A stretch of 64,000 bases of DNA from Actinomycetospora chiangmaiensis DSM 45062 (GCF_000379625.1 NZ_KB903229.1:40246-104245), one strand, 5' to 3'. Shown: positions 1 to 14,393, counted from the first letter of the stretch. Notes: generated from the sequence alone by a model not told the origin. Made by a program: numbers and translations.

Positions 1-36
1 ACCTACGAGATCGCCGAGGAGCTCGTGCGTTCCTGA
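1..36 (+). CDS. 3' end of an unidentified gene (partial)
   Basis: The first 36 bases read without interruption in frame 1 as TYEIAEELVRS followed by TGA. The gene continues outside the window, so its identity cannot be stated. The inverted repeat that follows at 45-66 supports a gene end here. Confidence 0.4.
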   Translation, partial: TYEIAEELVRS

Positions 37-44
37 CGACGGGT

Positions 45-66
45 CCGGTCCGCGTGCGCGGACCGG
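45..66 (+). terminator. Hairpin after the upstream gene
   Basis: CCGGTCCGCG at 45-54 is complementary to CGCGGACCGG at 57-66 and begins nine bases after the TGA at 34-36. A weaker outer pairing (CGGGT with ACCCG) extends it on both sides. No T-tract follows, which is usual for actinobacterial terminators. Confidence 0.45.
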
Positions 67-158
67 CACCGACCCGCCGTCGGGACGGAGGCGTGTAGCG
101 ACGTCGGCCGATCGGGTAGGCACTACGGATCGCGCTTTCGCGGACGAGAGGTGACCCG

Positions 159-1652
159 TTGAGCTCCGACGACCTGACCACGAACGTCGCCACCGACGAC
201 GCCGGCATCCCGGTGCAGAGCCAGGAATTCTCGATGACGGTCGGGCCGGGCGGCCCGATCCTGCTCCAGGACCACTACCTGATCGAGCAGATGGCGAACT
301 TCAACCGGGAGCGCATCCCGGAACGCCAGCCGCACGCCAAGGGCTCCGGCGCGTTCGGCACCTTCGAGGTGACCCAGGACGTCACGGCGTTCACGAAGGC
401 CGCGGTCTTCTCCCCGGGTGAGGTCACCGAGGGGATCATCCGGTTCTCCACCGTCGCCGGGGAGCGGGGCAGCCCCGACACGTGGCGCGACCCGCGCGGG
501 TGGTCGCTGAAGCTGTACACCCGCGAGGGCAACTGGGACATGGTCGGCAACAACACGCCGGTCTTCTTCATCCGCGACCCCATGAAGTTCCAGAACTTCA
601 TCCGCTCGCAGAAGCGCCGTGCCGACAACGGCCTGCGCGACCACGACATGCAGTGGGACTTCTGGACGCTGTCGCCGGAGTCGAAGCACCAGGTCACCTG
701 GCTGATGGGCGACCGCGGCGTCCCCGAGACCTGGCGCCACATGAACGGCTACTCGAGCCACACCTACATGTGGATCAACGCCGCCGGCGAGGAGTTCTGG
801 GTCAAGTACCACTTCATCTCGGACCAGGGCGTCCGGACGATGACGCAGGACCGCGCCGACGAGATGTGCGGGATCGACAACGACTACCACCGCCGCGACC
901 TGTTCGACGCGATCGCGGGCGGGGACTTCCCGTCGTGGACGCTGAAGGTGCAGATCATGCCCTTCGAGGACGCGAAGACCTACCGGTTCAACCCGTTCGA
1001 CCTCACCAAGGTGTGGCCGCACTCGGACTACCCGCTGCAGGAGGTCGGGCGGCTCACGCTGAACCGGAACCCGGTCGACTTCCACACCGAGATCGAGCAG
1101 GTCGCGTTCGAGCCGAACAACCAGCCGCCCGGGCTCGGGCTCTCGCCCGACCGGATGCTGCTCGCCCGCGGGTTCTCCTACGCCGACGCGCACCGGGCCC
1201 GGCTCGGGGTCAACTACAAACAGATCCCGGTGAACGCGCCGAAGAACCCGACGAACGCGCAGACCCACGCCGGGGCCATGCGGGTGGTCAACTCGGTCGA
1301 CCCGGTCTACGTGCCGAACTCGAAGGGCAGCCCGCAGGTCCCGCAGGGCCACGTGAACCAGCCGCCGACCTGGTACGCCGACGGCGACATCCAGCGGGCC
1401 GCGTACGTGCAGCACCCGGAGGACTCCGACGAGGGTCAGGCCCGGACGCTGATGATGGAGGTCTGGGGCGACGACGCGCGCGACCGCTTCGTCACGAACG
1501 TCTCGGGCCATCTTGCCGGCGGTGTCGGCGAGGACGTCCTCGAGCGGGCGTTCGACTACTGGCGCTCGATCGACCAGGGCATGGGCGACCGCGTCGAGCA
1601 GGCCACCCGGGAGCTCCTGGGCCACGAGAGCAGGCAGCTCGCGCAGAGCTGA
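159..1652 (+). CDS. Monofunctional heme catalase
   Basis: Heme catalase of 497 residues that disproportionates hydrogen peroxide in the cytoplasm. The catalytic His (about residue 59) lies in [11 protein letters not shown], the distal Asn (about 132) in [11 protein letters not shown], and the proximal heme-ligand Tyr (about 341) in [15 protein letters not shown]. The length matches small-subunit catalases; there is no C-terminal flavodoxin-like domain. The start is TTG, chosen because GAGAGG at 146-151 sits seven bases upstream and no ATG or GTG in the same frame fits; the GTG at 151 runs straight into a stop. A hairpin follows the gene, and a Dps-like gene is next on the same strand, so this is a small peroxide-defence cluster. 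No OxyR or FurA gene is adjacent. Confidence 0.96.
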   Translation: MSSDDLTTNVATDDAGIPVQSQEFSMTVGPGGPILLQDHYLIEQMANFNRERIPERQPHAKGSGAFGTFEVTQDVTAFTKAAVFSPGEVTEGIIRFSTVAGERGSPDTWRDPRGWSLKLYTREGNWDMVGNNTPVFFIRDPMKFQNFIRSQKRRADNGLRDHDMQWDFWTLSPESKHQVTWLMGDRGVPETWRHMNGYSSHTYMWINAAGEEFWVKYHFISDQGVRTMTQDRADEMCGIDNDYHRRDLFDAIAGGDFPSWTLKVQIMPFEDAKTYRFNPFDLTKVWPHSDYPLQEVGRLTLNRNPVDFHTEIEQVAFEPNNQPPGLGLSPDRMLLARGFSYADAHRARLGVNYKQIPVNAPKNPTNAQTHAGAMRVVNSVDPVYVPNSKGSPQVPQGHVNQPPTWYADGDIQRAAYVQHPEDSDEGQARTLMMEVWGDDARDRFVTNVSGHLAGGVGEDVLERAFDYWRSIDQGMGDRVEQATRELLGHESRQLAQS

Positions 1653-1665
1653 CCCCGCGGACCCG

Positions 1666-1702
1666 CCGAGGCCCGTCCCACCGATCGTGGGGCGGGTCTC
1701 GG
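1666..1702 (+). terminator. Hairpin terminator after catalase
   Basis: A 16-base arm at 1666-1681 pairs with 1687-1702 with two mismatched or wobble positions and a five-base loop. It lies 13 bases after the catalase stop and separates it from the dps-like gene. Confidence 0.6.
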
Positions 1703-1787
1703 TGTGTGTGGGCAGGATCCGGGTGACCCGGGTGGTGGACCCACCGTGAGCGGCCGCCGCCGACGGCCGCGGGAGGAGCGAGACACC

Positions 1788-2267
1788 ATGACCACCGCGC
1801 CCATCACGAGCCCGCTGCCCGCCGAGGCGCAGGAGGTCGTCGGCCGGGTGCTGCAGGAGGCCGTCGCCGACCTCACCGATCTGTCCCTCATCGGCAAGCA
1901 GGCGCACTGGAACGTGCTCGGCCGGACGTTCCGGGACGCGCACCTGCACCTCGACGAGCTGGTCGACCTCGCCCGCACGCAGACCGACGAGGTCGCCGAG
2001 CGGGCCGCGGCACTGGGCATCTCGCCCGACGGCCGCGCCGAGACGGTGGCCAAGCAGAGCGGCCTGCCCACCTTCGACGAGGGCTGGCGGTCCGTCGAGG
2101 ACGTCACCGCGGCGATCGTCGAGATCCTCGCCGTCCTCGTCGAGCGCCACCGTGCCCGCATCGCCGAGACCTCGCAGCCGGACCCGGTGACCGAGGACCT
2201 GCTCATCGGGCAGACCGCGAAGCTCGAGGAGGCCCACTGGATGTGGCAGGCCAAGCAGGCCGGCTGA
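1788..2267 (+). CDS. dps: Dps-family ferritin-like DNA-protecting protein
   Basis: Dps/starvation-inducible mini-ferritin of 159 residues. Members form dodecamers that oxidise Fe(II) with peroxide and store it, protecting DNA. The family motif is visible in SLIGKQAHWNVLGRTFRDAHLHLDE, with the ferroxidase His (KQAHWN) and the acidic ligands of FRDAHLHLDEL. The start ATG follows GGAGGAG at 1772-1778 with good spacing; the open frame runs further upstream but without a ribosome site. The C-terminus is short, with no Lys-rich DNA-binding tail. The position after catalase suggests a joint role in oxidative stress. A strong hairpin follows the stop. Confidence 0.93.
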   Translation: MTTAPITSPLPAEAQEVVGRVLQEAVADLTDLSLIGKQAHWNVLGRTFRDAHLHLDELVDLARTQTDEVAERAAALGISPDGRAETVAKQSGLPTFDEGWRSVEDVTAAIVEILAVLVERHRARIAETSQPDPVTEDLLIGQTAKLEEAHWMWQAKQAG

Positions 2268-2287
2268 TCCTCGGACACCCATTGAGC

Positions 2288-2334
2288 GCGAAGGGCCCCT
2301 CCGGTCGGACAGATCGACCGGAGGGGCCCTTCGC
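2288..2334. terminator. Bidirectional terminator hairpin
   Basis: A perfect 20-base inverted repeat (2288-2307 with 2315-2334) with a 7-base loop lies between the convergent dps-like and SDR genes, so it can serve both strands. No T-run follows on either strand. Confidence 0.8.
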
Positions 2335-2345
2335 TCGTGCAGGGC

Positions 2346-3263
2346 TCAGTACTTCGAGCCCTTCGACGGGGCGAAGTAGTGCCCCTTGTCGAGGTCCTCG
2401 AGCAGGCCCGGGCCGGTCGGCTGCCAGCCCGTCACCTCACGGGTGATCGCGCTGGTCGCCGGGCTGTCCAGGCCCAGGAAGCCGCCGAGGAAGCCGAAGT
2501 GCTCGCCGATGCGCTCGCTCGGGATCGACTCGACCGGCACGTCGAGGTGGCGCCCGATGGTCTCGGCGATCTCCCGGAGCGGGATGCCCTCGTCGGCCAC
2601 GCCGTGCAGGACGGAGCCCGCGGGCGCGACCTCGACCGCCAGGCGGAACAGGCGGGCCGCGTCCTCCCGCGCCACCGCCGTCCACCGGGCCGAGCCGTCG
2701 CCCGGGTACCCCGAGACCCCGTGCCGCCGGGCGACGTCGATCAGGGTCGGCACGAAGCCGGCGTCCCCGTCGCCGTGGACGGTGGGGGAGAGTCGGACGA
2801 CGGAGGTCCGCAGGCGGGGGGCGAGGGCCAGGACGGCGGTCGTCGAGGCCTGGCGGCCCGCGGCCATGGAGTCCGGGGCCGGCACGTCCCGTTCGGTCGC
2901 GGGCTCGCCCGAGGCCAGGCCGAGGATGCCTCCGGCGATCGTCAGCGCGCCGCCGTCGGGAAGACCCTCGCCGAGGGCGGTGATCGCGGCGATGTCCGAG
3001 CCGACCGCGTCGGCGAAGCCGCCGGAGAAGGCGATGTCGTGGCGGAAGCCGAGGTGGATCACGGCGTCGGCCGCGCCGGCGGCCGAGCGCAGGACGTCGA
3101 GGTCGGTGAGGTCGCCGCGGACGACGGTGGCGCCGGCGGCCTCGACCGCGGCGGCGGAGGCGTCGGAGCGGGCGAGCCCGGCGACGGTGTGACCGGCGGC
3201 GAGCAGGTCCGGGACGACGGCGGAGCCGATCCAGCCGGACGCGCCGGTGACGAACACGCGCAT
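2346..3263 (-). CDS. NAD(P)-dependent SDR-family epimerase/reductase
   Basis: Extended/atypical short-chain dehydrogenase of 305 residues. The N-terminal nucleotide-binding glycine motif is VTGASGWIGSAV (GxxGxxG), followed by the acidic segment RGDLTDLDVL and by AADAVIHLGF, typical of NmrA/epimerase-like SDRs. The substrate cannot be deduced. The gene is divergent from a TetR regulator with two palindromic operators in the shared 96-bp promoter region. It is therefore very probably the regulator's target, a common arrangement in which the regulator senses the reductase's substrate. Confidence 0.88.
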   Translation of the reverse strand: MRVFVTGASGWIGSAVVPDLLAAGHTVAGLARSDASAAAVEAAGATVVRGDLTDLDVLRSAAGAADAVIHLGFRHDIAFSGGFADAVGSDIAAITALGEGLPDGGALTIAGGILGLASGEPATERDVPAPDSMAAGRQASTTAVLALAPRLRTSVVRLSPTVHGDGDAGFVPTLIDVARRHGVSGYPGDGSARWTAVAREDAARLFRLAVEVAPAGSVLHGVADEGIPLREIAETIGRHLDVPVESIPSERIGEHFGFLGGFLGLDSPATSAITREVTGWQPTGPGLLEDLDKGHYFAPSKGSKY

Positions 3264-3295
3264 GAGGAGAACCTCCGAGAGAACGGTCGCCGCGG

Positions 3296-3344
3296 ATGTC
3301 AGCGACTGACATGGACGCTACACCTTCATGTCAGTCGCTGACAT
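3296..3344. promoter_or_regulatory. Two palindromic TetR operators
   Basis: ATGTCAGCGACTGACAT at 3296-3312 and ATGTCAGTCGCTGACAT at 3328-3344 are each perfect dyads (7-bp arms, 3-bp centre) and are exact reverse complements of one another. Their centres are 32 bp apart, about three helical turns, so two dimers would bind the same DNA face. They fill the divergent promoter between the SDR and TetR genes. The TetR gene's likely -10 box TAGGAT (3348-3353) abuts the second copy. Confidence 0.85.
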
Positions 3345-3359
3345 CCCTAGGATGGACGG

Positions 3360-3923
3360 ATGGGTCGATGGCAGCCGGGCGCGCAGGGACGCCTGCAGCA
3401 GGCTGCGATGGAGCTCATCGTCGAGCGCGGCTACGACGGGGTCACCGTCGCGGAGATCGCGGAGCGCGCCGGGCTCACCGAGCGCACGTTCTTCCGGCAC
3501 TTCGCCGACAAGCGCGAGGTGCTGTTCGCCGGGCAGGAGCAGTTCGCCGCCGGGGTCGTCGAGGCGCTCACGGCCGCCCCGCCGCAGCTGACGCCGCTGG
3601 AGGCCGTGGTCGCCGGGCTCGCGGCGGCCGGGACGTGGCTGAACGACGAGCGACGGGCCGGGTCCCGGGTCCGGCAGGGCGTCATCGACGCCCACCCCGA
3701 ACTGCAGGAACGCGAACTGATCAAGCTCGCGCGCGTGGCCGCCGCGATGGCCACGAGTCTGCAGGAGCGCGGGGTCGGGCACGCCGAGGCGGTCCTGGCG
3801 GCCGAGGCCGGGATGGCGGCCTTCCGGCTCGCCTTCACCCGGTGGGTCGACGACCCGGGCGAGCACGACCTCCCGTGGCACCTCGACGCCGCGGTCGAGG
3901 GCCTCCGGGCGGTCGTGGCCTGA
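3360..3923 (+). CDS. TetR/AcrR-family transcriptional regulator
   Basis: TetR-type repressor of 187 residues. The DNA-binding helix-turn-helix spans about residues 10-55, with VTVAEIAERAGLTERTFFRHF as its core. The C-terminal ligand and dimer domain is not informative about the effector. The ATG lies only six bases after a TAGGAT -10 box, so the transcript is probably leaderless. It is divergent from the SDR gene and shares two palindromic operators with it, which implies autoregulation and control of the SDR. Its stop abuts the stop of the convergent aldolase gene without spacing. Confidence 0.93.
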   Translation: MGRWQPGAQGRLQQAAMELIVERGYDGVTVAEIAERAGLTERTFFRHFADKREVLFAGQEQFAAGVVEALTAAPPQLTPLEAVVAGLAAAGTWLNDERRAGSRVRQGVIDAHPELQERELIKLARVAAAMATSLQERGVGHAEAVLAAEAGMAAFRLAFTRWVDDPGEHDLPWHLDAAVEGLRAVVA

Positions 3924-4673
3924 TCAGGCCCGGGCGTCGCCCAGGTGACCGCGGGCGGCCTCCTCGAGGTGCGTCAGGTCGCTCGCGACGCTGCACCAGG
4001 TGAAGCCCTCGGCGAACCGGCGCGACGCGACGACCCCGCTCGGCGTGTGGATTCCGGCGATGATGCCCGCGGCCGCGCACGCCGTGCGGACGCGCTCGAG
4101 GGCCCGGTCGAAGACGTCGTCGTAGGCCGGGTCGTCCGGCGCGGCGCCGCCGAGGCCCAGTCGCAGATCGGACGGGCCGATGTAGAGGCCGTCGACGCCC
4201 GGCACCGCGGCGATCTCCTCGACCGCCTCGAGCCCCTCCGCGGTCTCGATCATGGGCAGGCAGAGGACGGCCGCGTCGGCCTCCCTGGGCCGCGCCGGGA
4301 AGCGCAGTTCCGCGCGGACCGGACCCATGGACCGGCGTCCCGTCGGGGGGTAGCGGCACGCCGCGACCGCGGCACGGGCGTCGTCGGCCGAGTTCACCAT
4401 CGGGATGACCACGCCCGCCGCGCCCGCGTCGAGGGCCTGTCCGATCCAGAACTGCTGGTTGTCCTGCACCCGCACGAGCCCCGCGCAGCCACGGGCGTCG
4501 AGCGCCGTGAGGCCGTCGAGCAGGGCGCGGTAGTCGAGCAGGCCGTGCTGCGCGTCGAAGCAGACGTAGTCGTAGCCGACCCCCGCCACCCGCTCCACGG
4601 CCTGCGGGTTGTCCGAGAGCACCCAGTAGCCGATGGTCCGCGCGCCGCTGCGCAGCTTCTCCGCGAGAATCAC
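3924..4673 (-). CDS. HpcH/HpaI family class II aldolase/citrate lyase
   Basis: Metal-dependent pyruvate aldolase family protein of 249 residues, in the group of 2-keto-3-deoxy-L-rhamnonate and 4-hydroxy-2-oxoheptanedioate aldolases. The catalytic His is in CFDAQHGLLDY, the metal-ligand Glu in MIETAEGLEA and the Asp in LYIGPSDLRL. Substrate specificity is not readable. The gene ends at the same point as the convergent TetR gene. It lies 10 bp downstream of the peptidase gene on the same strand, so the two may be co-transcribed although no pathway link is obvious. Confidence 0.9.
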   Translation of the reverse strand: MILAEKLRSGARTIGYWVLSDNPQAVERVAGVGYDYVCFDAQHGLLDYRALLDGLTALDARGCAGLVRVQDNQQFWIGQALDAGAAGVVIPMVNSADDARAAVAACRYPPTGRRSMGPVRAELRFPARPREADAAVLCLPMIETAEGLEAVEEIAAVPGVDGLYIGPSDLRLGLGGAAPDDPAYDDVFDRALERVRTACAAAGIIAGIHTPSGVVASRRFAEGFTWCSVASDLTHLEEAARGHLGDARA

Positions 4674-4683
4674 GCGGGTTCTC

Positions 4684-6537
4684 CTACCCCGTGATCGGGA
4701 CCGAGATGCCGAGCGCCCGGCGGACGAAGGCGATCTCGGCGGCCGTGTGGTTCAGCGTCTCGGACACCACGAGCGACCCGTGCCCGGCGTCGTAGCGGAC
4801 CATCGCGTAGGACTTGTCCAGGGCGGCCAGCCGGTCCAGGTAGTTGTCGATCTGCCGGATCGGGCAGCGCGGGTCGTTCTCCCCCGCCAGCACGAGTACC
4901 GGGGCGGTGACCTCGTCGACGTAGGTCAGCGGGGACGCCGTCCGGTAGCGCTCCGGCACCTCGGTCGGGGAGCCCCCGAACAGCGAGCGGTCGAACGCCC
5001 GCAGCGGCTCCATCTCGTCCTCGTAGGCCGCGACGTAGTCCGCCACCGGCACGCCCGCCGCGCCGACGGCCCACCGCTGCGGCTGCACGCCGAGCCCGAG
5101 CAGCGTCAGGTAGCCGCCCCAGGACCAGCCCTCGAGCACGCACGCCGCCGGGTCGGCCAGCCCGGACTCCACGGCCCACGACTGCACGGCCGCGATGTCC
5201 TCGAGCTCGGTGGTGCCCGGGCGCCCCTCGATGGCGTCCCGCCACGCGGAGCCGTAGCCCGAGGAGCCGCGGTAGTTCACGTGCACGACGGCGAAGCCCG
5301 CGTCCAGCCACACCGCGCGCACCGCGGAGTAGCGGTCCTCGTCCGCGGCCTGCGGCCCGCCGTGGATCATGAACAGGGTCGGGACCGGGCCCGTGGTGCC
5401 GGCCGGGCGCGAGTACAGCGCGTGCACGTCGCCGCCGGGCCCGGGCACCCAGGCGTCCTCGAGCACCACCGACGGCGCGGGGCGCTCCCCGGGCGGCGTC
5501 AGCAGGACCTCGTCGGTGCCGTCCGGGCGCAGCACCCGCACGCTCGACGGCTGTTCCGCCGAGGACCAGCCGTACTCGACCGACCCGTCCGGGCGCACGT
5601 CCGCACCGCCGACCGAGCCGCGCGCGGTGGGCAGGTCGGTGAGCTCCCCGCTCGTCAGGTCGTAGCGGTGCAACGTGGTCCGTCCCGCCCGGGTGTGCGC
5701 GACGATCAGGGCCGACGCGTCCGGGTAGAACCCCGCCGAGAGGTCCCCGGGCAGGTCGATGGCCAGCTCGGTCTCGGTGCCCGTCAGCGGGTCCCAGATC
5801 AGCAGCTCGTCGCGCCCGCGCCGTTCGTGCTGCACGAGCAGCCGCGGGTCGCCCGCGACGGGCGCGAACTCCACCGGCTCGACGCCGAGCCCCTCGCCGT
5901 CGTACAGGTCCGCCACCGCCGAGCCGTCCTCGACGCGGAGCACGCGGATCGCGGGGTGGCGGGAGTCGCCGTGCTCGGAGTGGGAGATCGCGAGCAGGGT
6001 CTCGTCGCGGGAGAGCGCGCCGATCCCGGCGTCCTCGGTGTGGGCGTAGACCGTGCGGAGCGCGGCCCCGCCGACCTGGACCGCGAGGGTCGAGCCGTCG
6101 TCGGTCGACCAGCCGATCGCGGTGGTGGTGGCGCCGAGGTCGAGGCCCGCCGGGTAGCCGCGCTCGGCGCCGGCGACGGCGGGCTCCGCCTTCCCGACGT
6201 CGGGGGTGAACGGCTCGCGCACCCAGGTGCCGAACTCGTCGCCGTCGGTGTCGTCGAACCACCAGATCCACGCGCCGTCGGTGGAGACCGTGGCGCCGCG
6301 GGTGCCGTTCGGCCGGTCGGTGACCCGGCGGTGGTCGTCGGTGGCGCGGTCCCAGGCGTAGACCTCCCAGGTGCCGCTGGCGTTCGAGGAGTAGACGCTG
6401 CGCTCCGGGGCGTCACGGGCCCAGTCGGGCACCGAGATACGGGCGGCGGTGAACCGCCCGCGCCAGCGGGTCTCGGCCGCCGGGTCGGCGAACAGGGCCT
6501 CGGGGACGTCCACGGCGGGATCGCGTCGGGTCTCCAC
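4684..6537 (-). CDS. Prolyl oligopeptidase (S9) family serine peptidase
   Basis: S9-type peptidase of about 617 residues with an N-terminal beta-propeller-like half (WSTDDGSTLAV-type blades) and a C-terminal alpha/beta-hydrolase domain. The nucleophile Ser (about residue 472) is in LEGWSWGGYLTLL, the Asp is in LAGENDPRCPI and the His in YDAGHGSLV. The oxyanion segment is TLFMIHGGPQAADEDRYS. No signal peptide is seen, so it should be cytoplasmic and cleave short peptides. The frame stays open to 6660, but the GTG at 6537 with GGAGGGG upstream and the family alignment (RRDPAVDVPEALF near the N-terminus) make it the better start. The gene is divergent from the carboxylase. Confidence 0.9.
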   Translation of the reverse strand: METRRDPAVDVPEALFADPAAETRWRGRFTAARISVPDWARDAPERSVYSSNASGTWEVYAWDRATDDHRRVTDRPNGTRGATVSTDGAWIWWFDDTDGDEFGTWVREPFTPDVGKAEPAVAGAERGYPAGLDLGATTTAIGWSTDDGSTLAVQVGGAALRTVYAHTEDAGIGALSRDETLLAISHSEHGDSRHPAIRVLRVEDGSAVADLYDGEGLGVEPVEFAPVAGDPRLLVQHERRGRDELLIWDPLTGTETELAIDLPGDLSAGFYPDASALIVAHTRAGRTTLHRYDLTSGELTDLPTARGSVGGADVRPDGSVEYGWSSAEQPSSVRVLRPDGTDEVLLTPPGERPAPSVVLEDAWVPGPGGDVHALYSRPAGTTGPVPTLFMIHGGPQAADEDRYSAVRAVWLDAGFAVVHVNYRGSSGYGSAWRDAIEGRPGTTELEDIAAVQSWAVESGLADPAACVLEGWSWGGYLTLLGLGVQPQRWAVGAAGVPVADYVAAYEDEMEPLRAFDRSLFGGSPTEVPERYRTASPLTYVDEVTAPVLVLAGENDPRCPIRQIDNYLDRLAALDKSYAMVRYDAGHGSLVVSETLNHTAAEIAFVRRALGISVPITG

Positions 6538-6727
6538 GCCCCGATCATGCCCCTCCGGCCGGAGCGGCAGGGACGCCGGACGAGGGGTAGCGCGTACCGG
6601 CGGGACCGTGTGCGCAGTTCCGCAGCCGACGGACTGGCGAGTACGCCCGGGAGACGGCAAGTTTCACGCCATGGCGTCCGACGAAGGCACCACACCGCCT
6701 CTGGCTGCATCGGGGAGGGTCGACACC

Positions 6728-12284
<5,557 letters not shown>

Positions 12285-12304
<20 letters not shown>

Positions 12305-13088
12305 ACACCGTCCCGACGACGGGCTCCCAGTCCCGCTCCGGCGGGAGCTGGTGGCCCATGCCCTCGACGACGGCGAGCTCCGCACCCGGGATCGCCGCCG
12401 CGAGGGCGTGGCCGTGGGCGAGCGGGAACACCGGGTCGGCGCTGCCGTGCACCACGGTGACCGGCAGCCCGGCGAGAGCGGTCAGATCGTCGGGGCCGGT
12501 CGTCGGGTCGCCGGCCACGAGGACGTGGTTGGTCGCGCTCGCCAGGTCCCGGGTGCGGGCGACGACCTGCCGGGCGATGGCCCGGACCCGGGCCTCCTCG
12601 AAGCGCCCGGGGCCGGCGCAGGGCCGTTCGCCCTCGACGATCGTCTCCACGGGGTCGTCGAGCTCCGGTCCGGGGGCGAGGGACGGGTCGGGGCCGGGGA
12701 GCCCGGTGACGCGCGGGTCGACGGCCGTCGTCGCGATCAGGGTCAGCCCGCTCACCCGGTCGCGGTGCGTCAGCGCGAGCTCCCGCGCGATGCCACCGCC
12801 CATCGACAGCCCGATCACGTGGGCGGCCCGGATCCCGAGTCCGTCGAGCACGGCGAGCGCGTCGGTGACGAGGTCCGCGCCGGTGTAGCCCGGTGCGCCC
12901 GGCGGCCAGTGCTCGGCTTCCCCGGTGTCGCGGTGGTCGTAGCGCACGACGCGGGCGCCGGCCCGCACGAGCGGTGCCGTGGCGATCCCGTCCCACCAGT
13001 CGCGCGACCACGTGGCACCCCCGATCAGCAGCACGGGCCACCCGTCGTCGGGACCGAGCGTCTCGGCGGTCGCAAGTGGTGGTGACAT
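12285..13088 (-). CDS. Alpha/beta-fold hydrolase
   Basis: Alpha/beta hydrolase of 267 residues. The nucleophile elbow is GLSMGGGIA, the catalytic His is in VVEGMGHQLPPE and the acid is likely the Asp in VVHGSADPVFPLA; the oxyanion region is LLIGGATWSRDWW. The family covers esterases, lactonases and dehalogenase-like enzymes, so the substrate is open. ATG at 13088 is chosen because it begins at the conserved N-terminal segment and directly faces the divergent HxlR gene. That arrangement suggests the HxlR protein controls it. Its last 20 bases overlap the end of the carboxylase on the other strand. Confidence 0.88.
12312..12323. repeat. First of ten exact copies of the 12-mer CCCGACGACGGG
   Basis: Exact copies as written occur on the + strand at 12312, 15234, 57612 and 61265. 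The complement CCCGTCGTCGGG occurs at 13041, 22067, 35210, 40436, 49322 and 52429. Copies with one mismatch include those near 18294, 29982, 30272, 58663 and 63650. In genes it is read in different frames as PDDG, PVVG, PSSG and PTTG, and two copies (40436, 61265) are intergenic, so the selection appears to be on DNA. Confidence 0.75.
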
Positions 13089-13121
13089 GCAACCAGTTCT
13101 AACGACAAGCGGTGGTAAAGT
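13073..13121 (+). promoter_or_regulatory. Candidate HxlR binding repeats and promoter
   Basis: CAAGTGGTGGT at 13073-13083 and CAAGCGGTGGT at 13106-13116 are direct repeats differing at one base, with a 33-bp period (about three turns). They bracket the divergent start region, and the first copy is inside the 5' end of the hydrolase gene. TAAAGT at 13116-13121 is a plausible -10 box nine bases before the HxlR start codon. Confidence 0.4.
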
Positions 13122-13130
13122 GCAAGCGCC

Positions 13131-13613
13131 ATGGAGACGCGATCCGGCTGCCCCATCAACCAGGCGGTGGAGGCCTTCGGCGACCGCTGGAGCCTGCTGG
13201 TGCTCCGCGACATCACCTTCGGCGGCCGACGGCACTTCCGGGAGCTGCTGGCGGGGTCGCAGGAGGGGATCGCCTCGAACATCCTCGCCGACCGGCTGAA
13301 GCGGCTGGTCGAGGGCGGACTGCTCACCCGGGACGACCCCGGGCGCGGACGCCGGGCCACGTACAGCCTCACCGAGGCGGCGATCCAGCTCGTCCCGGTC
13401 TACGCCGTACTCGGCTCGTGGGGCCTGCGCCACCGGGAGACCTCGGAGCCGCTGCGCGTCCGCGCCGAGCTGCTGGAGGCGGGCGGCCCCGAACTCTGGG
13501 CGGCGTTCATGGCCGAGCTGCGGACGGTGCACCTCGGCGCTCCGGCGCCGGAGGGGCCGTCGGCCACGGAGCGGCTGGCGGCGGCCTACGCGGCGGCGGT
13601 GGCGGGTTCCTGA
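13131..13613 (+). CDS. HxlR-family winged-helix transcriptional regulator
   Basis: HxlR-type regulator of 160 residues. The N-terminal Cys near the start (GCPINQAVEAFGDRWSLLVLRD) and the winged helix with FRELLAGSQEGIASNILADR and RLVEGGLLTRDDPG are diagnostic. Members often respond to aldehydes, quinones or other electrophiles through the conserved Cys. A C-terminal extension of about 45 residues beyond the minimal domain is present. The gene is divergent from the alpha/beta hydrolase with direct repeats in the 42-bp gap, so it probably controls that gene and itself. A 26-bp repeat follows the stop. Confidence 0.92.
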   Translation: METRSGCPINQAVEAFGDRWSLLVLRDITFGGRRHFRELLAGSQEGIASNILADRLKRLVEGGLLTRDDPGRGRRATYSLTEAAIQLVPVYAVLGSWGLRHRETSEPLRVRAELLEAGGPELWAAFMAELRTVHLGAPAPEGPSATERLAAAYAAAVAGS

Positions 13614-13618
13614 CGTCC

Positions 13619-13644
13619 GACGTCAGCCGTGTGCCACCGCTGAC
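13619..13644. repeat. 26-bp repeat, copy 1, hairpin-forming
   Basis: The 26-base segment starting GACGTCAGCC and ending CCGCTGAC occurs here and again, identical and in the same orientation, at 14416-14441. Within it GTCAGC and GCTGAC pair around an 11-base loop. The two copies flank the enoyl-CoA hydratase gene exactly. Confidence 0.8.
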
Positions 13645-13655
13645 ACGATGGCACG

Positions 13656-14393
13656 GTGATCGAGACGCACGTCCACGACGCCGTGACCGAGCTGCGCATC
13701 GTCCGCCCGGAGCGGCGCAACGCCCTGGACACCGAGCACTGCCGTGACCTGCACGCCGCGCTGGACACCGCCATCGCAGGCGGCACCCGGGCGGTGGTGC
13801 TCACCGGCGAGGGCACCGCGTTCTGCTCCGGGGCCGACCTGCACACCGTCGGGGACGCCGGGTTCCTCGACGCGCTCTACGCGATGCTGCAGCGGCTGGT
13901 CGAGGTCGAGGTGCCCGTGGTCGCGGCCGTCCAGGGGCCGGCGATCGGGGCCGGCACGCAACTCGCCATCGCCGCCGATCTGCGCGTGTGCTCCCCGCAG
14001 GCGGTCTTCGGGCTCCCGACGGCGGCGCTCGGGCTCGCCGTCGACCCGTGGACCGTCCGGCGGCTGGCGCTGCTCGCCGGTGGCGGTCCGGCACGGCGGA
14101 TGCTGCTGACCTGCGAGCGCCTCGACGTGACCGCCGCGGCGGGCCTCGTGGACCGGACCGCGGACGACCCGCGCACGGCGGCCCTGGCCTGGGCGGCCGA
14201 GGTCGCCGCCCTCGCCCCGCTCACGCTCGCCTACAACAAGCTCGCGGTGAACCGGCTGCTCGAGGACCCGACGGACCCGGTCACCCTCGACGCCGTCGCT
14301 GCCGGCTTCAGCGCCTGCTGGGCCAGCGAGGACCTCGCGGAGGGTCGCCGCGCCCGCGAGGAGAAGCGGACGCCGCGCTTCGTCGGCCGGTGA
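13656..14393 (+). CDS. Enoyl-CoA hydratase/isomerase family protein
   Basis: Crotonase-fold protein of 245 residues. The oxyanion-hole segments are FCSGADLHTVGDAG and VQGPAIGAGTQLAIAADLRV. The usual second catalytic Glu of hydratases is not evident: the segment reads AVFGLPTAALGLAVDPW, where typical hydratases have an acidic residue, so an isomerase or non-hydratase activity is possible. The neighbouring PlsC and PlsB genes recall M. tuberculosis, where echA14 (Rv2486) lies close to plsC and plsB2. The GTG start is six bases after CACGAT, a weak -10-like hexamer, so the mRNA may be leaderless. The gene is bracketed by an identical 26-bp repeat on both sides. Confidence 0.88.
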   Translation: MIETHVHDAVTELRIVRPERRNALDTEHCRDLHAALDTAIAGGTRAVVLTGEGTAFCSGADLHTVGDAGFLDALYAMLQRLVEVEVPVVAAVQGPAIGAGTQLAIAADLRVCSPQAVFGLPTAALGLAVDPWTVRRLALLAGGGPARRMLLTCERLDVTAAAGLVDRTADDPRTAALAWAAEVAALAPLTLAYNKLAVNRLLEDPTDPVTLDAVAAGFSACWASEDLAEGRRAREEKRTPRFVGR

